Source: Parasponia andersonii (lineage: Eukaryota; Streptophyta; Magnoliopsida; Rosales; Cannabaceae). Taken from it: a stretch of 64,000 nucleotides of DNA. Position 1 is the first letter of the stretch, and each line of letters opens with the position of its first letter. This document shows positions 31,451 to 46,338 of this stretch, piece by piece. A model generated the notes under the pieces. It searched no databases and was not told the origin of the DNA. It saw only the letters and a list, made by a program, of their open reading frames with translations. The position numbers and the translations under genes were made by a program. The stretch lies in NCBI GenBank assembly GCA_002914805.1, contig JXTB01000237.1:323298-387297 (forward strand), given 5' to 3'.

Positions 31451-34400
31451 TAGATTGGTCATGAATTTACTAACCATACTAACAGCATAAGCCAAATCAG
31501 GTCTTGAACGTACCATTGCATACATAATCAACCCAACTGCACTTGCATATGGCACCCTCTCCACTTGACTTATTTTGGCTTCTATTTTTTGTTCTTGTAA
31601 ATGGGACAATTTGAAGTGTTGTCCCAGTAGCGTTGAAACTGATTTGCTCCATTCATATTGAATCTAACCAAAACCTTCTCAAGATATTGTCTTTGAGATA
31701 GGAGTGATAGCTTCTGTTCCAAATTTCTTCTGATCTCCGTTGCTATTATTTTCTTTGCGGGTCCCAGATCTTTCATTTCAAAAGAACCTTTTAGCTGCTT
31801 CTTAATCTTTGAAATTTCCATACTATTTCTGCTGGCAATCAAAATGTCGTCTATATAAAGTAGTAGGGGAACCATTTCTCTATTGCTCAACACCTTATAA
31901 CATACACAACTCTCATATGAGCTTATTTTGAAATCTGATCTTAGCATAAAAACATCAAACTTTTTATTCCATTGTCTTGGAGATTGCTTTAAATCATATA
32001 GGAATTTCTTAAGCAAAGATACCTAAGATTCTTGGTTCCCAATTGTAAATCCTTCAGGTTGTTGCATCAGAATTCTCTCCTCTACTCTCCATGTAAGAAA
32101 GCAGCCTTAACATCCATTTGTTCAAGCTCCATATCGTATTTAGCCAGCAATGATAGCATAAGTCTGATTGATCTATGTTTAAACACATGTGAGTATATTT
32201 CACTAAAATCTACTTCTTTCTTTTGTGTAAATCTTTTGGCCATTAGTCTGGCATTGTATCTTAGTTTCTCCACCCCTGGCATTCCTTCCCTTTTCTTAAA
32301 CACCCATTTGCAACCTACTACTCGAGCTTTGTCAGGTCTTGGTATTAAATCCCAAGTGTTGTTCCTATGTAGAGAATTAATCTCTCCCTCCATTGCTTTA
32401 TGCGAATAAGCACTTTCACTTCCACTCATTACCTTCTTATATGTCCTAGGTTCTAGATCATTTATCTCCCCAGCGACAGTGAATGTAGAAGAAACGAGAT
32501 CTGCATAACCATATCATTCAGGATGTTTAATTGCTCTCCTTTTCCTATCCATTGTGAACTCATAGCCTTTTGTATCAGATTACTCTTTTTCAATTTCAGG
32601 TTCAGATCCAAATTCTTACTGATCTTAATGCACTTCTCGAGTTACATTCTTCGTTTGAACTAAATCTGATTCCTTAGAACTTCTAGTAGACTCCACCTCA
32701 ATTTCAAGATTATTGTAAATTATTCTCATTTGTAGTTGCTGGTGTAATTTTCTGAGTTATATCTGCCATCTCATTTTCATTGAACACCACATCCCTACTA
32801 ATTTAACATCTCTTGTGTTTTGGTTCCAAACTATAGTTTCGAACCTTTAACTCTTCGAGGATAACCTAGAAAGATGCACTTTAAAGCCACTGCATCAAGT
32901 TTATCTTTCTTGATATGTGCATAAGCAGTACAGCCAAACACCATCAACCTGTTATAATCTACTGGTTGACCTGTCCATAGCTCCTGGGGTGTTTTGAATC
33001 CAATTGTAGACTATGGACACATGTTAATTAGGTAACATGTTGTTTCAATAGCTTTACCCCAGAAAGTTTTAGGTAAGCATGCACTCAATAGCATACACCT
33101 CACTCTTTCTAGTATTGTCCTGTTAAACCTCTCAGCCATGTCACTCTGTTGTGGATATGATGTCTAGCTATACCTTTTCACAATATCTATCAAACTTTCC
33201 ATAACAATATTCTAACCTATTGTCTGTCCTCAGCCTCTTCAATTTCTTCCCTATTTGATTTTCTAATTAAACTTTCTAGGCTTTAAATCCCTCAACGGTT
33301 CTTCAAGATATAAGCCCAGACTTTTCTACTATAATCAGCAATTATCGACAGAAAGTAACGATTACAACCATATGTTTGAGTTCCAGAGGGCCCCCACAAA
33401 TCTGAATAAACATAGTCTAGTGTAGACTTTGTTCAATGAATTGTTGTGTTGAATTTAACCTTACAACTCTGTCCATATACACAAGTCTCACGAAATTTCA
33501 ATTTTCCTATTCGATCATTCCCAAATACTCCTTGATTATTCAGCTCTACCAGCCCTTTCACTCACATGTCCTAACCTCCTATGCCACAATTTAGTCTTAT
33601 TTGATATATTTTCAGTCACAGAAATGAATCTTCCAATGATAGTATCACCTAGTAAAGAATATAGTCCATTCTTCCTAATACCTTTCGTTACCACCAATAC
33701 TCCTTTCATTACTTTCATAATTCCAGATTCAGCTTTAAAAGAGCAACCATTAAAATCTATCATACTCAATGAAATTAAATTTCTTTTAAGTTCAGGAACA
33801 TACCTTACTTCTTGAATTAAGCTTTCCATGCCATCAAACATCTTGATTCTCACTTATCCGATTCCAAGAACCTTGCCAGACTTGTTATTTCCCAAAAGTA
33901 CAGATCTGCCATCTATTTTGGTAAATGTGTCCAACCAGCTTTTATTTGGTGTCATATGAAATGAACACCCTGAATATAAAATTCATTCTTTGAGAAAACC
34001 CATGTTCGAAATTGATAGAACTTCAACAGATTCATAAATATCCGAAGCAACAGCTATATCCCCTGAATCTCTGGTCTTGTCTAATCCCTTCTTTTTCCTT
34101 TCTGGACAGTCTCTTTTGAAATGACCCTCTTTGTGACATGTGAAGCATTTCAATCGTGCCTTTGTTTTGGATCTTGGCCTGTTATTACCCTTATAATCTT
34201 TCTTTTCACTTCTTCCTCGTGCAGTCAACCCTTCACCAGGCTATTCTTCCTTAATTCCATAATGTTTTTGCAATTCTTTAGAATTAAGAGCAGTTTTAAC
34301 TTGTGCCATTGTTAATGCCTCATTTCCATACAGTATTGTATCCACTAAGCGTTCATATTGCAATTGAGGAAGAGAACATAGTAGTATAATTGCCTGTTCT

Positions 34401-34883
34401 TCATCCTCAATTCTTATATCAATATTTTTCAGATCTAAAATGATCTTATTGAAATGATCTGAGTGTTTCTTGAGAGATTTACCTTCGTCCATATGCAAAG
34501 TATGGAGCTTTTTTTTTTTTTTTTTTCTTAATACAATCTATTTGCAACTGATTTCTTCATGTAAAGGGCTTCGAGTTTGCTCCATAACCTAGCTCTAGTC
34601 GATTCACCTTCAACTTCTCTCAAAACTTCATGTCCAAGGCTCAACAAGATTGCGCTATGTGCTTTGCTCTCCACTTCTCTATCCTTCACTCGATTGGTCT
34701 TGGCATCCATGGTTTCTTTACTCAACGTATTGTCAAGACCCTGATGAACCAGAAATGCCCTCATCTTGATCCGCCATAGACTGAAGTCGTTCGTCCCAAT
34801 AAACTTGTCAATCTCGAATTTCGTCGTGGTCATCTTCAAAATGAATCCTTGGAACCTGGCTTTGGAACCAGATTGTAGTGATT

Positions 34884-35305
34884 TGATCACTCGAACTCAA
34901 AACTCTATCACACACAAATCTCGGATCGTAACCCAGAAAATAAACTTAAAGCAATACTAAAATCATACACAAGTTCTTATAGTAGTTCAATCCCTTTCGA
35001 GACCTACATCTACTTTCAACAAGCAATATCTTTCTTTTATTTATGAACAATCACAACAGTACAATAAGATCTTTAATCTCCAGAGACTAATGCTCTCCCA
35101 AGTACAAGCACAACCGCTTTCTGTACTTTTTTTCTCTATTTTGACAGCAAAAATTGATATAGTGTTACACCAAAAAACGAAGAATTAACCCTCTTATAAT
35201 TAAGTGTTAACAAACTGAAATAATTACCTAAGTGCCTTGAAAAAGAATTTTTCCACTTGTTGCCACGTCATGACTTGAGCATCCAATTATAGTCACCAGA
35301 CCTCA
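34884..35305 (-). repeat. 5' LTR of outer copia
   Basis: The plus strand runs from TGATCACTCGAACTC to CACCAGACCTCA. Inside it on the minus strand, ATCTGGTTCCAAAGCC follows, resembling a primer-binding region. Confidence 0.9.
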
Positions 35306-37544
35306 CAATTTACAACGAGGTGGGGATCTAGAGCTCTAGAGCTAGGGGAAAAATTGGCATAGATCAAGTAGCCATCCTTCTTTTTGTTTGAAAAGCATTA
35401 ATATTGTTCCTTTAATTGAAACATGCTCTTTCAAAATGGATTTTTTTTTTTTTTGGTCAAAAATTAAACTTTTGTCAATTTTGACTTGCTGTTTCTTTTT
35501 CAAGTTTAGGGTGTCAATGTAAATGAGTGTTTTTATAAGGGTCTCGTGCACAATGATACGAATATAGGTCATGTAAGTATAATTTTTTGCATTTTTTTGC
35601 TGAAAAAAAATGTCAGTATAATTTTTTCTTGTCAAAATAATAAAATAACTAATGAGCTCAAGTTAACAATGTTGGGCTAGCCAGCAAGCTCAAATGTGTT
35701 CTGGAAATATTATTCAAATGTCATGTTCTCAATAGTTAATTATTTAAAAATATTGTCCATTATTAATGCTGTAAGATCTGTTACTACCGCATATATCTTG
35801 ACAATTGACATTAAGTTGTGCAATACTTTTTTTAGGGATATTTTTTCTTTTATTTATTAATGACTTTGTCCATCATTTCTCAAAATATTTAAACATTTTT
35901 AGAGCATTCAAATATTCAGAAAATTCTTAGAAGATAAGTCAGAGGAATGATAATCAAATGCAATTTGAAATTGACTCATAACTAAAACAAGTTAGCCTAA
36001 CTAATTAATTAATTCAACCATTCAACCACAGGAAAGAACATGCTATTTCAATTATGGATACATTCTTTTTAAGAAACAATTATGGATACTAAATGATGTA
36101 CTAAAATGCTAAGAATCATCTTTTAGTAAGAATTATATATAGGGCGTAACACTATTGAATGTGTTAGTTTATTATTGACGAGCTTACTATAATTACATTA
36201 CTGGTATGATTCATAATGGAATACAATTTATTGATACGATGTTAGGCATAACTGGCATTGATCTTAGATTTAAGTATATACTATAAAATAATATGTTAAA
36301 TTACTTTTCCCCTTAAAAAAAATAGTTAAATTACTTTGACGTTGATAACAAATATAAAATGGGTATAGTTAAATATTTTTTCGAGGGGGTGACGATATTC
36401 AAACTGAGGTTTGAATTTGGTTCGCATAGCAATATATAAAAGAATGAGACGTACTTATTTTGGAACCTTACACAAAGATTTAAAATAATAATCTATATTG
36501 GTTCTTGACAACCGGTCAATGTTCATACATCAATCATATTTAAGAATATTATTAAAAGATCCATAGTATAAACAAATATACATAAGTCAAAACATTAAAA
36601 TAGTAGAAATTACCAAAGATCTATATTGATAAATTAACAATAATAATAGTGAGATTCTAATACGTTCCGTATGTACATATAAAATGGTCACCTTCAAACT
36701 GCGTGGTATTGAGAAAATAATAAATTTATATGTGAGATATAGGTAGTCTTTCTTTTTCTTTTTGGGGTTAAACATCGTAGATATACGTAGTCATAGACAT
36801 GCTAATATATTCATGACCGGTTGCGTTTACTGTTTCATATTCGTACCTTGCATTGATATGGTATATTTTTCAGAGAAGAATTTCTCGTGGTCTTCTTTGT
36901 CAAGCATTTGACCAAATGTTACCTTGTGTTTATGTGGACACAAAACCCAAGACCAAGAGTTAGCGAGGCCAGAGATCAGTTCTACAATATTATATATAAT
37001 CTGGTAAAATGAACCCAGAAAGTCAGTTCCCGTACCTGTGGGACCCGTGAAGTCATCATTTTTATCATTTTTTAATATGGGCTGAATTTTGAACCTTAAT
37101 TAAGACCACCGACTCAAATTCATATTTCATTTATTTTTTGAACGACTCGGATTCGATATTAGGTGCTGAATATTTGCAATATTCGGTGGGCACTTCCTTT
37201 TCTGAAAAAAGTTTCATTGGCTCCAGTGCTGTTGACCTATTGATTAATGCAATATTAGTAAGTGCTAAGTGGAGGCCACATGTGTGAATCGTCATGTGCT
37301 AAGTCACATATCGTTCTTGTCGTGCTTCTTTATTTGGTGTTTATTCTTATTTATGTCTAATATCGAGTCTGTTTTAGATTTCATATTATTTTCGTGTACC
37401 GGTTTTAAACTTCATATTATTGTAAAAAAAAATGTCGTAATGATGATTTTGTTTTTGGCTTGAAAATTGTCATAATAATTAGCTTGTATTCTTTCTCAAT
37501 AAAAATATGATTTATCACTACCACTTTTTTTTTCTTGTCCTATC
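35306..37544. other. Intergenic, no gene seen
   Basis: AT-rich with scattered short frames. No element ends, conserved motifs or tandem arrays stand out. Around 36960-37060 the base composition is more balanced but not coding. Confidence 0.4.
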
Positions 37545-37900
37545 ACTATAAAAACATCTTACTTTTAGTTATTACAAAAACTGATACTAAAAGTGAAAAT
37601 TCACGAGTAAAAAGAATATCACCGTCGTGACTTAAAAGTCTATGGCTAAAATTTTGTCACAAAATTACAATTTATTGTGATTAAATGTATTTTTAGTCGT
37701 AACAAATTTCATTAATATAAATAAAAAATTATGAATAAAAGATTATTAATAATAATTTGTGACTATTATATGTTATTTTGTAGTTACAGGAAATTTTTTA
37801 CTCTGACTAAATGTTACTTTTATTCACCAAAAAAAAAATTACTATGACCGAAAAAAGTTTATTACTAAATTTTTTTTTTTTGCAGCGTCTATCAGTAAAT
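37545..37900. mobile_element. Possible CACTA-type terminal fragment
   Basis: CACTATAAAAACATC near 37544 resembles the CACTACAAGAAA end of plant CACTA transposons. It is followed by repeated sub-terminal words of the TTTTAGT(C/T), TTGTGACTA and ACTAAA type in both orientations. No partner end was found. Confidence 0.3.
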
Positions 37901-38099
37901 TTTACAAAAACAAGGTACATAAAGATACCTCATTTATATATTTGTGGTACTTCTTTGAGAATAAAAACAAAGAATTTTGGTTTTATGAATTATTATTTTA
38001 TGAGATAGTTCTCGTAAAAAATTTTAAATGCTAAAAGTATTATTTTTGGTCCAAGGGAAATTTTGTAATTTAACATTTCTAAAATTTAAATTATATTGG

Positions 38100-40850
38100 A
38101 TGAATCTGGACTTAAAAGTGGGTTAGATTCATAAGGATATAAATGTCGGAAAATTTTGAGAGCAAAGATTAAAATACAATTGTAGAAGGGATTGAACAAA
38201 AGAAATTTTGAAAAACTGGGTAAAAGAATAATTTCTAAAACAATTCCCACCTTCTAAGAAGCTTCCATGTGATCATTAGCTATTCAAATTGCCTTTAAAT
38301 CCCCTTAATTTCTTCTCCTTCTCACATAAGGTCCCCGAAAACCCTCTCACGATTCCTATTCATCCGCCACCTCTCTGTCACCGCAGTGGATCGACCTCCA
38401 ACCGAAGCTGCTCCGGTCACTCTCACCAGCCATTGCGCCACGATGTCACTGCTAGGAGTCCTCGAAATTCATGGCCAACATTTTTTGACGATTTAATCGT
38501 CGTCTGACGTGTGGATATGGCTTGTCCTCCTTGATAAACTTTGGCCGATAACTGTCGTCAATTTTTCACCGGTGAATAATTTTCTGATTTGGCCATTTTT
38601 AAAGTTCAAATTGTGTCATTTTCCTAATTATTTTTGTAAAGTAAATCTATTTAGGCCCTAAACATTATATGAACTGAAAGAGTGAATTGAAACATGAATA
38701 AGTGTGGTGGTTTTATGTTGAATTGAAATCTAGAGGCACAAGTGAATTTTTGAATTTAAAAAGTGATATTTTTATAAATATTTCTAAACATGGTATTTTT
38801 GTAATTTGACGCCGTATATGGCCGAAAGTTGAGAAATTTTATACCTAGTACCCATTTTTTGAAATATTTTTCATAAATACCTATTTTTAATTTTTCTTTG
38901 TAAAAATACCAGTTTTTATGTTCCATATTTCATATGCAAATATGAGTGGTTCGCATTTACAATGTAAATTTTATCTATAAAATAGATATTTTATGTGTAA
39001 AATATGAATGATACACACTTTAAAATGTGTGTCAATTTTTAGTGTAATTTTTATTCATAAAATGTAGACCATGATATACATTTAATACATGAAATGTAAA
39101 CCGTGGTATGCATTTCATGTGTAAAATAATGGTGGTCTACATTTCTCTAAAAAAGATATAAAAATGGGTATTTGTGAAATAAAAGTAAAAAACAGGTTTT
39201 TATAAAAATATGGTTTTAAAATAGGTATTTATGAACTTTTCCCCTAAAAGTTTGATAACACTAAAAATGGGCATCAGCCGAGCTTAGAAAAGTGGTAGTT
39301 TTTGAAATTTTTCTGCAAAGTTATTGTTTTTATAAATAACCAGAGAAGTTTGTATTAATCTAATATTTTTAGAAAAAATGGTATTTGAAACTTTGGGATC
39401 TAAGGCTCTTTTAAAGCGACTTCAAATTTAGATTTAGTGAGGTCAAGAAATGAGTTTTAATAATTAATATTTGATATTTTTTGAAGTGACATAAATTTCA
39501 ATATGCATGGGTCGTGAATAGTCTCGTTTTGCATGTCACGGGATGAGTTTCGGCCTAGAGCTTAAATTGGTCAAATTATATATTTGACATAACTATTTTG
39601 GATGCTGAAAATTCAATGGTGTTATATGTTTTTCCAATTGAGGCTCCATTGGAAAAGTAACTTCCTCAAGCAAGCGAATTTGAAATCTAATTTGGCCCCT
39701 CAGACTTCAAAATGCTACAGTATTACGATATACCTTGGTAACACGTTCTTGTTATTCATTAAAAGGAGGGATTTGATTACTTGACTTTACAATAGTATTC
39801 ATCGTGAATTTACTTATCTAATCAAATATGAAAATTTGTGAAAAATGTTTATAAATTGTTTTGGAAAATATGTTTATGATAAACTTACTGGGAGGTATAT
39901 CACACTACTTGGTGGGCCATGTTATCCTATTTTACATTGTTAAGAAAGAATTGAATTTTGTAGATATTGGTGAAAATTCAATTATGAAAAAATTGATGAA
40001 TTTGGAAAATTAGTTTTTAAAAGTGAATATGGTTTGATTAAAGAGCACTACATAATTATTTATAATTTTATAGAAAATAGTACATCACTTCATTTATATC
40101 ATTCATATAGCATTGTACTGCATATTCATCTCAAGCGACTGACGGAATCATGGTGTTCTAATAGAACACTGGAATCATAGTATTTCAAAAGAACTCCAAA
40201 AAAAGGAAAAAGAAAAGAAAGAAAAACTCATAGTGTTCCAATAAAATACTATAATGAAAAAAAAAAAAAAAATTCACGGTCATGAATTAGATGGTTGGAC
40301 TCACGTATGCCAAAAATATAGATATTACGAAATTAGATGGTATTCAATGCACTTGTGAATAATGTGAATAGTTATGTACTTGTTTTTAGAATGAGTTTAA
40401 CAAAGGTTTGAAATTTTCTAAACCTTTTGAAAATAATTTAATAAGCGGATTTCGAAAGTACAATTTTAAAATATTTCATTAACCATGCAGGATTTTTAAA
40501 TGAATATATTGTTTATTACTAAAAATTTATAATTGAATCTCTACTGAGCATTTATGTGTTTACCCCCTACTTTCTCTCTCCTCAGGTTTAGTTGTAGCGT
40601 TAGATAATTAATTGGATAATATTCGTATCCTAGCAATTCTTCTGAGCTCGTATCATCTCGCTTATTAGTATTATTCCAATCTTCCTTTATTTATTTAGCC
40701 ATTGATTAATAACATATACAAGTGGATGTACGAGGGAATTTTGATTATGCTTAAAGATTGTGTAAATTCTCTCAAAAAAAAAAAAGACTGAGTAAATAGA
40801 AATTTTGTAAAAAATATCATTTCTTTAAAAATTATTATGTTGTTTGCGAA
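38100..40850. mobile_element. Solo-LTR-like repeat copy 2 (gypsy-type, approximate ends)
   Basis: It has the same ordered landmarks as 22860-24850: a GC-rich CCACCTCTC..CACCGC leader (38330-38530), GAAGTGACATAAATTTCAAT, GTGAATAGTCTCGTTTTGCA followed by GTCACGGGATGAGTTTCGG, and CTACTGAGCATTT..ACCCCCTACTTTC near 40540. It contains an internal stretch (38850-39240) of AAATGTA/CATTT words not evident in copy 1, and two versions of GTGTTC..AATA.AACACT near 40150-40250. No coding region is present. Confidence 0.45.
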
Positions 40851-41714
40851 GGGTTTGAAATTATAAAATTTTACCCAATAATTTTTATATAATAATTTAT
40901 AAAAATTCTTATTTGTAAAATATTTTACTAACTTAGGTATTTTTTCTGTTGGCTTGGGATTTCTATTTTAAATGTAATCACGAGTGCCGTAATTTCTCGC
41001 TATACTGCAAAACACAATAACTTCGTAACGGCCACGTTTAGTTTAAGTAATTAATTTTTGCATAAAATTATGAATAGACTTGAAATGGGTGATAGAAATT
41101 CTTTAGTTTGTTATGATAACCGTAAGAATGTTCGGATAGTCCAAACATAGAAAAATAAATACTATCGTCGTCATGTGCAGTTGGTTCAATTATTTTATAG
41201 ATTTTTCCTATTCACGATACAATAATAAATAATGGAACATCGCAACAAAAAAATAATATTAATGGAACAGATAGTCAAACTTGCATGTCACACGCAATAT
41301 TATTGCAGATATATTCCTTCAGGCTTCAACATTGGACATTTATCAGGAACAGATAAGAGTATGCAATAAAATATCAGATTCCGCAAAAATAGACAGTTGG
41401 CTATAGCTTGACGCAACACAAAATTTTTGTTCACATTTGGTGTAATGATATCACAATTCAAGAGAGACAAAAGCTTCTTAACAGAAAAGGGGAGCCAATA
41501 TATACAAACATGTATGAATATAGATGTATATGTATGGCTTGCGTTAATTATATATCGCTTGTAATAACTGGAATTTATATAATTTGGGAATTATAATGAA
41601 GTACATATTTAGGATGTAAATCATGATTTTAAACCTTTAAGCTTACGTTTCATTGAAGTAATTATGATATAATCTTATATTCAAAAGCACACTAATATTT
41701 TCTAAAAGATTATA

Positions 41715-41719
<5 letters not shown>

Positions 41720-41745
<26 letters not shown>

Positions 41746-41746
41746 T
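41720..41746. repeat. (TA)n microsatellite
   Basis: About 13 TA units. Confidence 0.9.
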
Positions 41747-42021
41747 TGGATAGAGCAGTATTAATCTCGTTCATATTTTGACTAATACAGATCATGTTTT
41801 GACCAATATGAATTAATTAAAATATAACTTATATTAGTAAAAATATGAATAGGATTGGTACTTGCACATTTTTTTTGGTAGATAAATGGATGGTCGATTA
41901 ACAAAGAAAGGATCCGAGTACTGTCATCTACTTAGGCAAATTTAAGCAGTAATTATTACTTTAGATTATTAAATTTGGGACAAGAAGCTAAATATGAATA
42001 TAGCTGTGTTACGTGTGTGTG

Positions 42022-42029
<8 letters not shown>

Positions 42030-42074
<45 letters not shown>
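42030..42074. repeat. (TA)n microsatellite
   Basis: About 22 TA units after a short (GT)n/TATATAAA lead-in. Confidence 0.92.
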
Positions 42075-42077
<3 letters not shown>

Positions 42078-43595
42078 GGTGTTCTATGTACGAGTAGGAG
42101 TTGAACATTGCCAGAACAAAGGCAGAAACGCGGTAACATAAGTAGCTGGACGTCATATTAATTATGAAACTTCTGGACTAAGGTCTTGGTGTCGTCGTCG
42201 TGTGTACCCAAATCAAATGAATATGTGCAACGAAGAAGGAAAGTGGATATTCTCATTTTGTCATAAGTTGATGACAGGCACGCGGAGATGCCCAATTTAA
42301 TTACATAATACACATACGTACATCATATTTCTTTTATTTATTCGCATTTTCCTGTGTCGTTTTTTATTTTTAATATTCATGTCTATATACACAAATCATT
42401 AACATAAAATATTGAACATATAAAAAGATTTAAGATCTATTTTTTATTTAATTAGTTATACTTTTTCTATCCAAGATGGTACAAACATTTTAGATACTTT
42501 TTTGATGGCTGTTAGTTTATTACGTGCATCCATCGCAGCCTCTTATATATAACATTGAATTTATGATTATTTAGGAAGCCAAACTCATTAGTTAAGTTCG
42601 ACGATTAAAATATGAAGGATTAAAAATATTTTATTTTTATATTTAATGGTTGATAAATTAATGTTCATAATTAAGTACTTCAATGAATTGTCAAAGCATT
42701 TTCACTTTGCAAGTAGGTGAAAATGAACTGGATCAAAAGGCAAAGATAATTATTAGGGGACAGACAAATTAATGTGAGATGTACAATATTGTATGTAGGA
42801 GAAAACAACGGTGGTATCTATTACTTATTGTGGACCTATTACATCATGGAAGCCTAATTATTTTTGTTTTTTCTAATTTCATTNTTGTACGTCTATAAAC
42901 GTAGCACACTTCTTTCATCTTTTTCTTTTGTTGTACGAACAAGACGGCATGATTGAATGGGAATTATTTTGTTGGAAAGTTATATCCAGATGTATGTGAT
43001 TGTCAACAAATTAAACAATATAAATTTAAGGAAATGTCACCGAAATTGGACATTCCCATAGACTATTATTTTTATACGGGAATAACTGCCAAAAAAAAAA
43101 AAGAAACACTAACATCCAAATTAAATTTTAGATGTTTCGCAATTTAAATTCTGAAATTTAAACTTAATAAAATAATATTTTGAAATTAAGAATTTCTGAA
43201 AATTAATATGCTAAGTTGACTTTTTGAATAATTTTAACTAATAAAATACAATAATATCATCAAAATTAACATAAATAACGTGGATTAATTTAGTTTTAAT
43301 AGAGGATATTATTATTTTTTTCATTCCTAAAATTGGTCAAAAAATTTGTGTATAGTATTATTTTGCAGAATCCAAATTTTAGGATTTAAATTACAGAACA
43401 CTTAAATTTCAAGATTTTTTTTTACAAATATCCTTATTATATGCCCATTAATTAAGGATAATGCTGATCTTATTTGTCTCTTACTTCTTCATGCCTTGCA
43501 CGTAAATTATTCTACATTAGTAAATATATTAATAATAAATTTTAATTCACTAATTGAATCATGGTAGATTCACTTATCACCTAGTTTTATATAAT

Positions 43596-43671
43596 AAAGA
43601 AAGTAAGATAATAGATAAAGTTCTTAGTACTATAAAGAAAGTAGGATAATAGATAAAGTTCTTAGTACTAT
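43596..43671. repeat. 38-bp tandem duplication
   Basis: Two copies of AAAGAAAGTA(A/G)GATAATAG..TTCTTAGTACTAT with a single visible difference, so it is recent. Confidence 0.92.
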
Positions 43672-45435
43672 TCTTTAATTTATTTAAACTTCTTAGTGTA
43701 CATATTTGTACATTATGTGACCCTGGTTCATTAATTGGACATAAAATAGAACATCAACATTAGAATTAGGATTAACAAAATCCGGATCGCCATGATTTGG
43801 TATCTACTTCGGTCTACTCAGAGAAATAATCATTAAATAAAAAGAAAACTAAAGTTGAACTTTAATTACAAAAACCTTTATTTTTAGAAAAAAAAAATTG
43901 ATGATTTGAAAGATCAACTAATAAAGAACCTTACAAACATTGAAACCTCGAAAAAAAAAAAAAAGAGGAGACTAGCAAAATGATAGAACTTAGTCCATGT
44001 GATCAGTCACGGGTCCATGCTTTACGGAAACAGATAAGTAAATGTCATATCTTTATTGGATTACTCGTTTAGATTATTTTACTTTTTAATAGAAAATCAA
44101 AGTCTTTATTTATAGGAAAATTTTTATATACCAAATTAGTACTTTGATAAAAAATATATATATATATATAGGTGAACCGAGAAGCTGACAATTAATATGC
44201 TTTTCTTTGCAAAATTTTATGTTAATTTTCAGGATTAATTATTTAGTTTGGTCCCAAAATTAACCCAAAGGCTGTGTTTTATTTCTTGAAACTTTAAATT
44301 TAATAAGAATGGCCCTTAAACTTCCAAAAGGCGTACGTCATTAGTCCGTCAAATGTTTTCCCTCAATATATTTCAACAAATTGGTACTCCAAATCTTTAA
44401 ATAGTTCCAACAAAGTACCATTTTTCTGTTAAAAAATTGACGGAAAACTTGAAGTTAATACTTAATAATTAGTAGTTCCAATATTGAGTTTTAATTTACA
44501 TTATAAGAGAAAAAAACAATGATTACTTAAAAGTAATTTAGAGATTATACTAATATCTATATATATATATACACATATATTTATTTTTTATTTTTACAAA
44601 AAATAAGATTTAACTAATGATCACAATTTACTACACATTTAAAAGATAATAACACACACATTTTACTAAAATTTGAATTCTTAATCTTTCAAATTCATAC
44701 ACACATCTGTCAAACTTAAACCTAGACTAATGGAGCTATACCAGTTAACTATATATAAATATTTATTTAAAGCTTTACAAAAGCAAAGAACAACTTTAAT
44801 TAACTTTAGGTAGTAACATGATAATCAATTCTAACTTTTCAGTTCGAACTTTCCGGTCACAATCCATCGTATTTCCACATAAATAACATATAGATATGGG
44901 TTTAGCCTAGTTCATCAAATAAGATTTCATAATATGATGCCAACCATGCATTGTTCCATTTCAGGACCGTGTGCCCTACAGTGACATGGATCCAGCTAGC
45001 TAAAAGCTATATCTATAATCCTCAATCAAATTGGAAAAACAATACTTCTACAACTCTAAATAAGGCCAGCACACCATGCATAAATATAATAATCTCTACC
45101 TCATAAATGGTAATCATAATCATGACAAGCTTTAAACAAAAAGAATCTCTTGTGCAAGTGCAACTCTCAATTTCTTTTTTTTTTTTTTAAGTGCAACTCT
45201 CAATTTCTAATCTAATTGCAAACAAAAATTTCAAGAATAGACAGAAGAAGGACCCATATATGTACACATTCATTCTGATCCCTACGCCATTGGTACACAT
45301 GAATATGCACGTGACCGCCAAAGGAGACTGCTCATCAACTGCTAATTCTTTATTTATACGTAATTACTACTTGTACGAGATAACATTCTATTACAGGCCT
45401 GACATATAGTGCGTATACACACAACGATTGCATAG

Positions 45436-45485
<50 letters not shown>
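45436..45485. repeat. (CT)n(TA)n compound microsatellite
   Basis: About 13 CT units followed directly by about 11 TA units. Confidence 0.93.
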
Positions 45486-46338
45486 TGTAATATAGAAATC
45501 TGTAGTGAGGTACGGAGATACTAAGAGTGAAATTTTCTAATTTGTTTGTACTCTATAATATTATGTCATATTTGTATATTCTCATATATATATATGACCA
45601 ATTCTGGTTGGATCTAACGTTGAGAAATACACTATTCGGCTTATAAAGTTTTGATACCACAAAAAGTCTCAAATAAGTATGTGTAAAAAGATCTCATCTT
45701 TGTGCAAAAATGATGCAAGTGTTTGTGGAAGTGAAAGTTACAGCACTTTGGTGAAGGTGCGTGAAAGGCATTAGCAACAATGGAGCAATAATCTTATAAA
45801 TATATAACTGTGCATCACGATGGAATGTTTTCTTTCCCATATAGGCACTATATCTCAAACATTTTGTTTTCAGGTATGCATTTTCTAATGGTTCTGTTAT
45901 TTTCATATGTAACATAGTTATGTAACATAGTTGCACATATTTAAAATTTTTAACCTAATAATAAACAGCATATATATACTGGAAAATAAGTGAGACAATA
46001 TCGTGGTTGCCTGCTTTAATTAACCAGTTGATTGATTCAAGAAACAACACCAACCTCCCATATATATCGAAGTCCCAAATTGGAATTTGCTAGCTACATC
46101 TTAATTAAAATTATGAAAAAAATAATAATGTGACATTAAATCTAACTTTTTCTTCTCATTCACTAGGAAAAGTAACGAGCCATGTTAGGTAGGCAAAAAC
46201 AGTGAGGATCATAGATATCAGAAGAGGCAAATAATCAAAACCATGCATCTCCAAAATCAAGAGAGAGTTTTACAAAGTGAGAATGAGAAAGTTTGATCAC
46301 AAACCTCTTTATATATGGGCATTATTTATGTATCAATC

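Larger units (their letters stand above)
25981..35305 (-). mobile_element. Ty1/copia element (outer), hosting a second copia element
   Basis: Flanked by LTRs at 25981-26401 and 34884-35305 and read on the minus strand. Parts from right to left: gag (about 34240-34890), zinc knuckle (near 34130, the CFTCHKEGHFKRDC motif), GAG-pre-integrase (about 33540-33850, with LWHRRLGH), integrase (about 32800-33530), reverse transcriptase (about 31620-32430, with the YIDDILIAS active-site motif) and RNase H. The RNase H is split: the part at 31040-31300 continues at 26420-26670, across the inserted element. Without the insert it is about 5 kb, the normal copia size. It is broken, with many interruptions spread over gag and pol. 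The LTRs differ by about 15% over their first 128 bases, so the insertion is old. The 5-bp flanks TAATT and CAATT agree at four positions. Confidence 0.9.
40851..46338. other. Long gene-free interval
   Basis: No coding signal in 5.5 kb. It contains microsatellites and a 38-bp duplication listed separately. A 22-bp phrase, AAGTGCAACTCTCAATTTCT, is duplicated on either side of a T-run (45156 and 45190). The last 100-200 bases before 46339 are probably the 3' untranslated region of the GT-3-like gene. Confidence 0.45.

Noticed and set aside
38289-38507. 72-codon frame in the GC-rich leader
   Set aside because: Low-complexity Pro/Ser/His composition, with the same LTR-like leader explanation as at 23 kb.
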